Assembly (NCBI GenBank): GCA_963422445.2
Contig: OY729512.2
Span: 2,170,001 to 2,234,000, forward strand
Origin: G963422445 sp963422445
GTDB taxonomy: Bacteria > Pseudomonadota > Alphaproteobacteria > Thalassobaculales > Thalassobaculaceae
Direction: 5' to 3'
Length of the DNA stretch: 64,000 nucleotides
Part shown: piece by piece, positions 55,687 through 64,000 of the stretch
How positions within the stretch are numbered: position 1 is the stretch's first letter
Layout: each line of letters opens with the position of its first letter
The notes under the pieces: model-generated
Databases searched by the model: none
Told to the model about the DNA's origin: nothing
Seen by the model: only the letters and a program-made list of their open reading frames with translations
Translations under genes and position numbers: made by a program

Positions 55687-56586
55687 ATGCCGAGCATCGC
55701 CGATATACGCAACGGCTGGTCGCGTCTGTCCCCAAACGCTCAGGGGATGATCTGGATGGCCGTCGCCGGACTGATATTCGCATCTTTCATGGCAATAGTC
55801 CGGTATGTCGGTACATCAATGAACCCGATCCAGGTCTCGTTCATGCGCTATGCCATCGGCCTGCTGTTCATGCTGCCGTTCTTCCTACAACTCAATCTCG
55901 CCGATATCAGAAGCGCGCGATTCGGCCTGCATGCCACCCGCGGCGCACTTCATGCTGTCGGAGTCATGGCCTGGTTCTACGCAATGAGCCGAATTCCGAT
56001 CGCTGAAGTCACGGCAATCGGCTTCACCGCCCCGGTTTTCGCGACGATCGGCGCCGCGCTCTTTCTCGGCGAACGGGTCCGAACCCGTCGCATCGTCGCG
56101 GTGATTCTCGGTCTGTTCGGCGCTGCGGTCATACTCCGGCCGGGTTTTACGGAAATCGACAAGGGTGCCCTGGCAATGCTGATTGCCGCACCCATCTTCG
56201 CGGTCGCCGACCTCATATCGAAAGTATTGACCAGGAAAGAGACAGGCCCGGCGGTCGTTGCCTACCTCTCGGTGTTCGTGACCCTGACCATCATGGGCCC
56301 GGCGCTTTATGTCTGGCGGGCGCCGACCATCGAAGAATGGATCCTGATGGCCACGACCGCCGGGCTCGCGACCCTTGGCCATCTCTGCATGGTGCAAGGC
56401 GTGAAACTCGCGGAGGTCTCCGCGATCCAGCCAGTCAAATTCCTGCAGCTGGCCTGGGCCGCGCTCATCGGTTTCGTGGCCTTTTCCGAAGTCCCCGAAA
56501 TCTGGACTTGGCTTGGCGCCGCCATCATTGTCGGCAGCGTAACCTATATTGCACATCGTGAATCCCGCAGAAAACGCGAGCCGTAA
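55687..56586 (+). CDS. EamA/DMT-family transporter
   Basis: The 299-residue protein has about ten transmembrane segments in two EamA repeats: GMIWMAVAGLIFASFMAIVR, FMRYAIGLLFMLPFF, IPIAEVTAIGFTAPVFATIG, RIVAVILGLFGAAVIL, then LAMLIAAPIFAVADLISKVL and AWAALIGFVAFSEVP. Members export or import metabolites such as amino acids or nucleotides across the inner membrane. The substrate cannot be told from sequence. Followed by a small membrane protein 127 bases on. Confidence 0.9.
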   Translation: MPSIADIRNGWSRLSPNAQGMIWMAVAGLIFASFMAIVRYVGTSMNPIQVSFMRYAIGLLFMLPFFLQLNLADIRSARFGLHATRGALHAVGVMAWFYAMSRIPIAEVTAIGFTAPVFATIGAALFLGERVRTRRIVAVILGLFGAAVILRPGFTEIDKGALAMLIAAPIFAVADLISKVLTRKETGPAVVAYLSVFVTLTIMGPALYVWRAPTIEEWILMATTAGLATLGHLCMVQGVKLAEVSAIQPVKFLQLAWAALIGFVAFSEVPEIWTWLGAAIIVGSVTYIAHRESRRKREP

Positions 56587-56713
56587 CCAACGCGGTCGCG
56601 AAGAAATCCGCATGACATCACGTACAGAACCGGAATTTCGGCATTTGCACTGGATTCCGGAGTTCGGCAGGATATAGTTGTCTTGGTGAGAGCGTATGTG
56701 GAGGGCTTGCCCG

Positions 56714-57025
56714 ATGCTGAAAGACCTTGAAGCCCTGATCGGCCATGTCCTGACCAAGGATCGAGCAGAGATCGGGATGGGAATCTGCGGTCTGGTGGCG
56801 CTCTTGACTCCGCTTTTGCTGTGGGTTTCCTGGTCGGTCGTCGGCCTGAAGATCATTCTGATGATCGGCTTTGCAGCCTTCCTGCTGGCAACCTGGTTTG
56901 CCCAGTATGCCGCTCCGGAAACCGTGGACCCGGATGCGGAACGGCTACCGAAGCCGGGTGAGATCCCGCTCTCGGCAGTTGACCGCAACGAGGACAAGCG
57001 CAAGACTTGGCGGGATGTCACCTGA
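56714..57025 (+). CDS. Small membrane protein of unknown function
   Basis: The 103-residue protein has a soluble N-terminus (MLKDLEALIGHVLTKDRAEI), two hydrophobic segments (GMGICGLVALLTPLLLWVSW and LKIILMIGFAAFLLATWFAQ) and a charged C-terminal tail ending DEDKRKTW-type residues. The ATG at 56714 is chosen because GGAGGG is eight bases upstream; an in-frame start six codons earlier is less likely. I do not recognise the family. Confidence 0.65.
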   Translation: MLKDLEALIGHVLTKDRAEIGMGICGLVALLTPLLLWVSWSVVGLKIILMIGFAAFLLATWFAQYAAPETVDPDAERLPKPGEIPLSAVDRNEDKRKTWRDVT

Positions 57026-57168
57026 TCCGGGACAGATGTTCTCATTGCCTCGCACATACAGCGTATCGGCGCGACGGCCACGGCGGCCCGTGGCAGTGCG
57101 CTTCCTGCGACACCGATTTACCGGATCGTGGAGCAGACGGCAATTCACGGTCGCGGCGCCATGGCCTG

Positions 57169-58194
57169 TCATGACACCGGACGGCCGAAGACAAGGTCCC
57201 GGTCCCCGGTGTCCGGGGTGTCGAGATCGTGGATCGCCATTTCAAACGCCTTGAGCCGCTTGTAGATCGAAATCAGTTCGACAATGGTCGTCCACGAATT
57301 GACCAGAAACTGGAAAGAGTTCTCTACACGATCGAAAGCGCGGACAACTTGCTGCAAAACGCCGAGAGTGATAATGCCGGCTACGATGGTCGGCCCCATC
57401 ATGATGTATGGAACGATGACCGCGAATTGCAGATAGGACCATTTGGCGATATCGAAATAGAGATAGTGCTGATACAGGCGAAAATAGTTTCGGCGGACAT
57501 TCGTGAACAACTCGCCGATGGTCTCGGGCTCAGCCCTTTCCTCATGATCTTCACCATATACGAGTTCCTTGCGATAGGCTGCCTCCACCTTCTGGTTGTT
57601 GAACTCGAGACCGGGCAGCTTGATACCGACGATCGCCAGCAATACGGTGCCAGCTGCGGCCGAAATGATGGCGAGATAGACGAGCGAATGGTCAACCGCT
57701 CCGATCCAGGGAAGTTCGGTGATATGTTCGCTCATTGTCCAGAGCAGCGGCAGGAACGCAGCTAGGGTCATGATCGACCGGACGAACGCAACGCCAAGAC
57801 CTTCGACAATGCGGGCGAAGCGCATCGTGTCTTCTTGCACCCGCTGGGCGGCACCTTCGATATGACGTACCTTGTGCCAATAGGACATGTAATAGTCATT
57901 CATGGCCGTACGCCAGCGAAAGACGTAATGGCGCACGAAAAACTCAAGCAGGACCGCTATCGTGACGTAGATTCCGGCTATCTCTGCGAAGGTCAGGCAT
58001 TTGGCCAGAAAAGTGGAGAAATCGACTGAACCGGGCGCCTCGAGCGCCTCTTGTAGCGTGTCGTAGAAATCACCGAACCACTCATTGATACGAACATCAA
58101 GCTGAACCTTGTACCAGGTCACGAGCAGGATTGCGGCGCTGCCGAGCAGCGACCAGCGCATCCAGCGCCGGTTGCCAAAGAATGACTTGAACAC
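57169..58194 (-). CDS. SbmA/BacA-like inner-membrane transporter
   Basis: The 341-residue protein matches the SbmA/BacA-like family (PF05992). It has SLLGSAAILLVTWYKVQLDV, RINEWFGDFYDTLQEAL, FFVRHYVFRWRTAMNDYYMS, HIEGAAQRVQEDTMRFARIV, LPGLEFNNQKVEAAYRKELV and ENSFQFLVNSWTTIVELISI. The family takes up antimicrobial peptides and is needed for chronic infection or symbiosis in some alphaproteobacteria. It has the transmembrane domain without an ATPase, as expected. Intact. Confidence 0.88.
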   Translation of the reverse strand: MFKSFFGNRRWMRWSLLGSAAILLVTWYKVQLDVRINEWFGDFYDTLQEALEAPGSVDFSTFLAKCLTFAEIAGIYVTIAVLLEFFVRHYVFRWRTAMNDYYMSYWHKVRHIEGAAQRVQEDTMRFARIVEGLGVAFVRSIMTLAAFLPLLWTMSEHITELPWIGAVDHSLVYLAIISAAAGTVLLAIVGIKLPGLEFNNQKVEAAYRKELVYGEDHEERAEPETIGELFTNVRRNYFRLYQHYLYFDIAKWSYLQFAVIVPYIMMGPTIVAGIITLGVLQQVVRAFDRVENSFQFLVNSWTTIVELISIYKRLKAFEMAIHDLDTPDTGDRDLVFGRPVS

Positions 58195-58685
58195 GTATTT
58201 TCTCCCGTTACATCTGGATGACCTTTACGCATGCAGAACTGCCTGCCGTGCGAAAAGCAGCCGGTATAGTAAGCTCGCAGCATCCGGCAACATCATGGTG
58301 ATGCAAAGGCGAAACCGGTTTTCCGCCGTTGAATAGTCCGAAGGCGGCGGGTTGAGCTCGACTGTCGGCGCTGCATTGGTATGCTGCGACATTCGTCGCC
58401 GGTTAATGCGGACCGGCACTGGTGCGTCCCGGACCTGTCGCTCGACCGGCGTCGCGGCGCATTGTTGCCGGCAAAATCGATGCCCGCGGACATCTCGCCG
58501 TTCGGGCCGGGCGCCATTGCCGCGGTCCGGGAGAACGCTCTCCACAAACCGGCCGCCACGGTCCGCTTCGAGCGATCGCCGCGATCTGATGACCGGACTG
58601 CGACTCGAAAGGCCGTTGAATCGGCGTCACGTCGCGTACCGGAACGTGTATGATATCATCACATCTGAACGCCGGGAGACGAGGA
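58195..58685. other. Divergent promoter region between the SbmA-like and alcohol dehydrogenase genes
   Basis: 491 bases. ORFs on both strands are short and arginine-rich and look like chance frames. The region must carry the promoters of both flanking genes. Confidence 0.45.
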
Positions 58686-59855
58686 ATGGGCCAAGCGACA
58701 ATATCGTTTACAGCTATGGATCGGGTCATCATCGGAAAACCGGCGGCGGAGGCCGTTGCCGAGGAAGCGGATCGGCAAGGCGCAAACCATGTCTTCGTGA
58801 TTGCCAGCGGAACGCTGGACCGTGAGACCGACCAGATCGACCAGGTGGCGCGGGCTCTCGGAGCCCGTTATTGCGGCCGGTTTGCCGTAATGCCCGCACA
58901 TTCACCGCGCGATGCCGTCGTTTCCTGCGCCAATGCCGCCCGTGACGTTGGCGCCGACCTGTTGGTGACCTACGGCGGCGGCTCCGTCACCGATGGCAGC
59001 AAGGCGGTCGCGATCTGCCTCGAACACGACGTGACCGATATGGATGGTCTCGAACCGTTCCGCACGTTTGTGGATGTCAACGGCAAACGACATTTTCCGA
59101 ACTACACGGCGCCGGCAATCCGCCAGGTCACTGTCCCGACGACGCTGTCCGGTGGCGAATTCAACGCCCGTGCCGGGATCACCGACCCCCGGCTCAAACT
59201 GAAGCAATCTTTCATGAACCCGGGAATTGTTCCGGTTTCCGTTATTCTTGATGGTGCGGCAACCAGGCATACGCCGGACTGGCTGTTTCTTTCGACCGGA
59301 ATCCGGGCTGTCGACCATGCCGTCGAAACCTACCTATCGCTCGACGCAAATGATTACTGGGATGGTGCCGCGCTGCACGCGCTGCGACTGCTCGGCGAGG
59401 GTTTGCCGCGAGTCAAGGCTGACCCCGCCGATATGGAGGCCAGACAGAAATGCCTGATTGGTGCCTGGCTTTCAATGACCGGCATCGTCTCTGGTTGCCG
59501 ACTTGGTGCGAGCCACGCGATCGGCCACATTCTTGGCGGTACCGCGGGGGTTCCGCATGGTTATACATCCTGCATCATGTTGCCCTATGTGCTGTCCTGG
59601 AACGAGCCTGCAAATGGCGAACGGCAGACCGACCTCGCAGCCGCGCTCGGTAAACCCGACACGCCAGCCGCCGAAATTCTCGACACGCTGATCAGCGGAC
59701 TCGGCATGCCGCGTCATCTCGACGTCGTCGGGGTTCGCGATGATCAGCTTCCGCAGCTCGCTGAAAACTGCATGCTCGACGACTGGACATTCTCGAATCC
59801 CCGAGAAATCCGTTCGCCCGATCAGGTGATCGAAATTCTGACAGCCGCGCTCTGA
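58686..59855 (+). CDS. Iron-containing alcohol dehydrogenase (maleylacetate reductase-like)
   Basis: The 389-residue protein has YGGGSVTDGSKAVAICLEHD (nucleotide-binding GGGS near residue 100), PTTLSGGEFNARAGITDPRL, ILDGAATRHTPDWLFLSTGI, AVDHAVETYLS (metal ligands near 215), LGASHAIGHILGGTAGVPHG with the remaining metal histidines, and a helical C-terminus. This arrangement fits the maleylacetate reductase branch of group III alcohol dehydrogenases, which reduce maleylacetate with NADH. The ATG at 58686 follows GGGAGACGAGG; a longer frame from 58650 is possible. The next gene is a carboxymuconolactone decarboxylase-like protein, supporting an aromatic-acid role. Confidence 0.85.
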   Translation: MGQATISFTAMDRVIIGKPAAEAVAEEADRQGANHVFVIASGTLDRETDQIDQVARALGARYCGRFAVMPAHSPRDAVVSCANAARDVGADLLVTYGGGSVTDGSKAVAICLEHDVTDMDGLEPFRTFVDVNGKRHFPNYTAPAIRQVTVPTTLSGGEFNARAGITDPRLKLKQSFMNPGIVPVSVILDGAATRHTPDWLFLSTGIRAVDHAVETYLSLDANDYWDGAALHALRLLGEGLPRVKADPADMEARQKCLIGAWLSMTGIVSGCRLGASHAIGHILGGTAGVPHGYTSCIMLPYVLSWNEPANGERQTDLAAALGKPDTPAAEILDTLISGLGMPRHLDVVGVRDDQLPQLAENCMLDDWTFSNPREIRSPDQVIEILTAAL

Positions 59856-60058
59856 GGCCGTTTTCCGGCACAAATTCACAGACACCGGTCGTTCTTGCGT
59901 ACGCCAATCCCGCGCCCGGGATAGGAACTCTCTGCATGGATTGCCGGATCCGCCGGTCTGACCGATCTTCCCACGCATATGGTCTCTCGGCCACGACCAT
60001 TCCAGCGGCACCGAACTCGGGTAATCTGCACCAAATCCATCAACCCGGGAGTGAACCA

Positions 60059-60439
60059 ATGGATACGAAGGATCTCTTCGACCAGGGCCTCGCAACACGA
60101 AAGTCCGTCCTCGGCGAAGCGTATGTCAACAATTCGATCGACAATGCCGACGATTTTGCCATGAAACTGCAGGAGTTCATCACGACCCATGCTTGGGGGG
60201 CCATCTGGGGTCGTGAAGGCCTGCCCCTCAAAACACGCAGCATGATCAACATCGCCATGTTGGCCGCACTCGGGCGCACCCACGAATTCCGGTTGCATCT
60301 CGGCGGCGCTCTCAACAATGGCGTAACCAGGGACGAGATCGCCGAAATCCTGATCCAGGTCGGCGGTTATGCCGGCTTTCCGTGCGCCGTCGACGGTTTC
60401 CGTCAGGCCCGCGAAGTTTTCAAGGAACGCGGCCTCTGA
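60059..60439 (+). CDS. Carboxymuconolactone decarboxylase-family protein
   Basis: The 126-residue all-helical protein has AWGAIWGREGLPLKTRSMIN, IAMLAALGRTHEFRLHLGGA and DEIAEILIQVGGYAGFPCAV, the pattern of the CMD family (PF02627). PcaC-type members convert 4-carboxymuconolactone to a 3-oxoadipate enol lactone. The ATG at 60059 gives the family length; longer frames upstream are unlikely. Downstream of an iron alcohol dehydrogenase, a role in an oxoadipate-like or maleylacetate-type branch is plausible but unproven. Confidence 0.85.
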   Translation: MDTKDLFDQGLATRKSVLGEAYVNNSIDNADDFAMKLQEFITTHAWGAIWGREGLPLKTRSMINIAMLAALGRTHEFRLHLGGALNNGVTRDEIAEILIQVGGYAGFPCAVDGFRQAREVFKERGL

Positions 60440-60487
60440 CCCTGCCGACCCCTTGTATGACCCTTCCACACCCCTGGAGACAGATAT

Positions 60488-60526
60488 TTATCCACAGGGG
60501 TTGTTGGTCGCGAAATCTGTGGATAA
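60488..60526. promoter_or_regulatory. Two inverted DnaA boxes
   Basis: TTATCCACA at 60488-60496 and its exact reverse complement TGTGGATAA at 60518-60526, separated by 21 bases. Both match the consensus TTATNCACA perfectly. They stand between the CMD gene and a hairpin. Confidence 0.6.
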
Positions 60527-60565
60527 CCCTATGGTCACCGCAAGTTGCAATCATGGTCACACAGG

Positions 60566-60600
60566 GCCCCTTCCCCGCGTTGGTAACGCAGGGAAGGGGC
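60566..60600. terminator. Long stem-loop after the CMD gene
   Basis: A 10-bp GC-rich stem (60566-60575 with 60591-60600) continues after one mismatch into a 5-bp stem (60577-60581 with 60585-60589) with a GGT loop. No T tract follows, so it is a possible factor-dependent terminator or structured element. Confidence 0.55.
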
Positions 60601-60630
60601 TGCAGGGGGGCATTCCCAGGCGGGGTGGCC

Positions 60631-62543
60631 TAACCCAAGTTCAACAACCCGTTTCGAAGTTTGTTGTGCATCAATGCGTTAGAGAGCAAGACTTCCGCGT
60701 ATGGCACTACATTTCGGTTGCCTGTGCCGATTTCGTGGTCAGACGATTATTTTCCTGATGCCTCCGGGACCGGGGTCCGCGCCGCGCGCCCGATAGATGG
60801 CCCGTTGCCGGAGTTCAGCGCGGGTGGCCTTGCGCAGATGAAGCGTGCGGCCGTCCTTGCTCCGGACGGTCGCCGTGCCGCGCTGCTGGCCCTCGAGGAT
60901 GCGTCGCAGGCTGGCCCAGCTTGCGCACTCGCCCTGCTCACGGAGGCGCCGGCGGATGGTCTGCACCATCTGGTCGGCGCTCACGGTGATGAACAGGGGC
61001 CCGTCGGAGCGCCTCTGGGTCTGATGGAAGATGGGGCGGAGGCCGAGTTCGGATTTGAGCGAGCGGAACACGGCCTCCACATCGGTGAGCGCGGTGTAGG
61101 TGCGCCACAGTACCTCCTCGTCCCAGTCCTCGACGTTGGTGCGCAGGCAGTAGACGCCTTGATGTGTGATCATGGTGCCGGCGCGCGGGCGGCGCTGCCA
61201 GGTGACGGCGCGGGCCTTCTTGCCGCTGTCATCGGCGATGACAGCGATGACGTAGTGCGCGCCGACGCCGCGGCTCTTCTCCTTGATCCGGCCGATCCGC
61301 TGCCAGACATGGTCGAGGCGCTTGCGGGTGCGCGGCCGCGACAGGCCCTCGAGGCGCTTGCGCAACGCGCCCTCGAAGCGCGCGGCAATGCCCTGTTCCT
61401 TCTTCGCCCGCGCTTCGGAGTAGCAGTAGAGCCGCACCTCTCCGCCGTCCGCGTCGACCAGCTTATGCACATGGACCGTCTGGCGCGAGCGGGTCTCAAG
61501 CGCAATCGCCAGATCGGGATCGAAGCGGCGGGCGCGTTCCCGGCTGACCGCCAGATAGCGGTCGCCGTTCTCGCGCAGCCAGACGATGTTGGCCTCGGTG
61601 GCAATCCCCGCATCCATCACCACCAAGGCGTCCGCCGGAGCGTGCAGGGCGTCGAGCATGGGCGCCAGGGTCGTGTCTTCGTTGACCGCACCCGCGAACA
61701 CTTCGGAGCGGCGTACGAAGCCCGAGCCGTCGAGCACCAGCCCCAGGGTGAGCAGCGGGCAATCCGAGCGCTTCTCCTTGGAGTGGCCGCGTTCGGCCTT
61801 GGTCTGGGCCGCCGCCTCGCCCTCGAAGAAGGTATTGGTCAGGTCGTAGAGCGTGACCGTGTGGGGCAGACCGAACAGGTCCGTCACCGGCTCGAAGAGG
61901 GGGGCCTCGATCGCCGAACGGTGCGCCAGCAGGGCATCGGAGGCGCGGGTGAGGCGCATCATGCTCATCCGCTCGAAGTCCACGCCCAGAAAGCTCGCCG
62001 AGGGCCGAACGCGCGCACAGCCAGCGCCAGCTGGCGCGCTCAGACCCCGGTGCCGCCATGCGCGCGATGATGCTGGCCATGGCCAGCGCGCGCTGCGTGC
62101 CGTTGAAGCCCAGCCGCTCCAGCAGGGCCTCCAGGCCGAGCTGCTCCATGGCCCACAGCCCGACAGCCTCGACGCCGACCGAGCGCGGGCGGATTAGCGC
62201 CAGAGTGCTCACGTCCACCGTCTGCATGTCTGGGCGCTCGACGGCGGCGGGCGGCGCCCGAGTGAGCAGTGGCGCGGCGATGTGCTGGGCATGCCGCTCG
62301 ACCTCTTCCGGGCAGGTCAGCGGCACCCGCTCGCCCTGGCGGTCGAGCAGCTGCTGGATCCGGGCGCACAGCACGGGCCAGCGCCGTCGCGCGAGCGAGA
62401 AGTCGCTGCCGAAGTTGAGAAGGGTGTGCTGGCGGACCCTGACAATTCAGCATTGAAACACAAAACGAACAAAATCAACGAGTGCCGGATGCCCAGAGCC
62501 TAAATACGCTAATTTCGGCGTGCCGAATGTTAAACTTGGGTTA
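60631..62543 (-). mobile_element. IS1634-family element with one transposase frameshift
   Basis: It is bounded by inverted repeats TAACCCAAGTT (60631 onward; complement ending at 62543). The transposase reads on the minus strand from 62374: YHVN-less start MLCARIQQLLDRQGERVPLT, GVEAVGLWAMEQLGLEALLE and RMAAPGSERASWRWLCARSA. It shifts near 61,992 to LGVDFERMSMMRLTRASDAL, VTLYDLTNTFFEGEAAAQTK, ADALVVMDAGIATEANIVWL and AVFRSLKSELGLRPIFHQTQ, ending near 60739. A single frameshift breaks an otherwise complete protein. Its right end is directly abutted by the IS5 element. Confidence 0.85.
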
Positions 62544-63304
62544 GGGCGTGTTGACACTAACGCAGTGCCTCGACGATGAGCGCGAAGGTGATGAAGCCGA
62601 GGAAGATGACGTCGAGCTTGTCGTAGCGTGTGAAGATGCGCCGGAAGCCCTTGAGCCGTCGGAACAGCCGCTCCACCTCATTGCGGCGTTTGTGCAACTG
62701 CCGTGTCGCGTCGCCTTCGTATGCACGGTCCATCAGCAGGGACCGGGGTGTCTTCTGGCGCCCCAGACGTTCGAGTAGCTTGCGTCCTTCGGGCGCATCC
62801 TGGGCCTGGCCGGCAGACAGCGCGAAGGTCACGGCCGTTCGCTCATCTGCGGCAACCAGATGAACTTTGGTATTCCATCCGCCCCGCGACTTGCCGATGC
62901 ATTGCGGACCGTTTTTTTTCAGCGCCCCGGCGCCACCGGGATGGACCTTCACGCTGGTGCTGTCCAGCGAGACCACAGCGAGCGTCACATGCACCATCCG
63001 CTCGCGCTGCAAGTGCTCGAAGACCCGCGCGAGCACGCCGTTCTTCGACCATCGGTTCATCCGGGTGTAAACGGTGTGCCACTTGCCGAAGCGAGGCGGT
63101 AGTCCGCGCCACTTGCAGCCGTGCTCGACGACATAGAGGAAGGCATTGAGCACCTGGAGGTTGGACACGGCGACGTTGCCGCGTTGGACCGGCAGATGCG
63201 GGGCGATGCGTTCGTACTGGGCTTGGCTGAGTTCCATACCGATAACTCGCTGGCGAGGGAACGGCGCCACGATAGCATTATTGAACATTAGTGTGAACAC
63301 GCCC
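62544..63304 (-). mobile_element. Complete IS5-family element (single-ORF type)
   Basis: A 761-bp element with 17-bp inverted ends GGGCGTGTTGACACTAA / GGGCGTGTTCACACTAA (62544-62560 and 63288-63304) and TA on both flanks (62542-62543, 63305-63306). It is the intact relative of the split copy at 26302-27427. Confidence 0.92.
62557..63237 (-). CDS. IS5-family transposase
   Basis: The 226-residue DDE transposase starts MELSQAQYERIAPHLP and has KWRGLPPRFGKWHTVYTRMN, VVSLDSTSVKVHPG with the first catalytic Asp, SRGGWNTKVHLVAADERTAV, LLMDRAYEGDATRQ with the second Asp, and RRNEVERLFRRLKGFRRIFT near the catalytic Glu. All three acidic residues are present, so it is probably active and could act on the split copy's ends. 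A longer in-frame start lies within the terminal repeat (63300). Confidence 0.92.
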   Translation of the reverse strand: MELSQAQYERIAPHLPVQRGNVAVSNLQVLNAFLYVVEHGCKWRGLPPRFGKWHTVYTRMNRWSKNGVLARVFEHLQRERMVHVTLAVVSLDSTSVKVHPGGAGALKKNGPQCIGKSRGGWNTKVHLVAADERTAVTFALSAGQAQDAPEGRKLLERLGRQKTPRSLLMDRAYEGDATRQLHKRRNEVERLFRRLKGFRRIFTRYDKLDVIFLGFITFALIVEALR

Positions 63305-63437
63305 TAGGCCCTTTGTCCTCTGGTTTTAGAACCGTGTTTGAGCCCTCGGTCGGCCTGCCCCTTTTCCGATCCCCTGGGTCCTGAATGGATGCTTGGGTAC
63401 CACCCCGAATCATCGCAAGGAACAGGAGCAACGGATC

Positions 63438-64000
63438 ATGACAACCGTCATGGCCGAAATCGATGTGGGCAAGAGCAGCCTTGACGTGCCTGTCAATGGT
63501 GAGGATCGCCGGTTCGACAACGACGGCACCAGCTGGCGGGCTCTGAACGCATGGTTGAAACAGCGCGACGTCAAGCGTGTCGTTCCGGAAGCGACAGGCC
63601 GCGCCGCCGGGGCGTCCACCAGTCCCTGCATAATCGTGATTATGCCGTGATCGTAATCAACCCGTTGCGGGCCCGCCGCTTCGCCGAGGCCATGGGTCAT
63701 CTTGAGAAGACCGACCGTGTCGATGCCAGGGTGCTGACGGTGTTCGGCCAGGCGTTTCCGGCCTTCGTGGCCGTGACGCCACGCACGGCGTTCCTCAACC
63801 GTCCGGCGGATCTGTTGACGGTTTGTGCGCACTGTGTCGCGATGCGCGCATCGCTCGACCGGACGGCCTACGCGGTCGCCGAAGGCTGTGCGATCGAGAA
63901 GACCAGGGTGGTCGCAGCCGCCTTGGACAGCGAGGTCGAAGGGGTTGATACCGACATCAAGACCCTGATAATGGACAATGAGGACTCTGCGGAGAGCTGG
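63438..64000 (+). pseudogene. IS110-family transposase, frameshifted and cut by the window end
   Basis: The ATG at 63438 begins MTTVMAEIDVGKSSLDV, the first acidic residue of the IS110 RuvC-like DEDD domain. It continues to KRVVPEATGR, then loses frame near 63603. The next frame carries on RRGVHQSLHNRDYAVIVINP, LEKTDRVDARVLTVFGQAFP (final DEDD aspartates) and a helical linker to the window end. The C-terminal transposase_20 domain lies outside. AGGAACAGGAG is upstream of the start. One frameshift breaks it as sequenced. Confidence 0.82.

Noticed and set aside
60661..62070. A 469-codon plus-strand ORF across the IS1634 element
   Set aside because: It is antisense to the IS1634 transposase, whose DDE-type motifs are on the minus strand.
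1..64000. A CRISPR array
   Set aside because: No regularly spaced 20-50 bp repeats were seen, and no cas genes are present.

Overview
This window is most consistent with a high-GC alphaproteobacterial chromosome. That is inferred from the catabolic gene families (CaiB, MaoC, acyl-CoA synthetase, SMP-30, enolase-superfamily and SbmA/BacA-like proteins), the dense 4-bp start/stop overlaps and the mix of IS families; no rRNA or intact tRNA was seen that would fix the lineage.

The first 14 kb is a defence and mobile-DNA island. It opens with the tail of an antitoxin and a RES-domain toxin, followed by a 27-base G run. A type I restriction-modification operon runs on the minus strand in the order hsdR-hsdS-PrrC-like anticodon nuclease-hsdM. 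The nuclease gene is interrupted by two one-base insertions; removing them restores a 400-residue protein whose stop overlaps the hsdM start. Upstream of hsdR lies the amputated N-terminus of another restriction/helicase enzyme, then a FitA/FitB-type toxin-antitoxin pair. Next comes a plasmid/ICE-like accessory module: a basic hypothetical protein, a broken multi-zinc-ribbon protein, a 52-residue acidic ORF, ssb, a DUF4326 protein and the truncated front half of a DUF2493 protein. An integrase N-terminal stub and a broken IS630 transposase end the island.

From 15.6 to 25.8 kb are mostly intact metabolic genes: a D-aminoacylase-type amidohydrolase, a DUF1326/DUF2182 pair, glycerol kinase, the D-galactonate pair dgoK-dgoA and two FAH-superfamily enzymes. 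A complete IS5-type element sits at 17.6-18.4 kb.

26.3-32.7 kb is a transposon graveyard: an IS5 copy split into two opposed halves, an IS4-type and an ISAs1-type transposase each carrying a DUF4338 (DruA-like) N-terminal domain, and a frameshifted IS1634 element. After an HMG-CoA-lyase-like gene, an AT-richer stretch holds an ankyrin-repeat pseudogene and an IS1595 element with a perfect 8-bp target duplication.

37.4-44.7 kb is a tight seven-gene operon that looks like a complete acyl-CoA degradation module (two MaoC/hotdog hydratases, CoA-transferase, acyl-CoA synthetase, enoyl-CoA hydratase, NUDIX hydrolase, acyl-CoA dehydrogenase). It is followed by another remnant zone: a truncated AAA-like/PD-(D/E)XK protein, an IS1595 fragment, a 111-bp MITE and a decayed DUF2791/Brx-type ATPase.

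47-60.4 kb carries sugar-acid, lactone and organic-acid genes (two SMP-30 proteins, an enolase-superfamily dehydratase, a TcuA-like flavoprotein, an iron alcohol dehydrogenase and a carboxymuconolactone decarboxylase-like protein), plus a uracil-DNA glycosylase, a sulfurtransferase, an EamA transporter and an SbmA/BacA-like transporter. The window ends with two inverted DnaA boxes, a long hairpin, an IS1634 element abutted exactly by a complete IS5 element, and a frameshifted IS110 transposase cut by the window edge.
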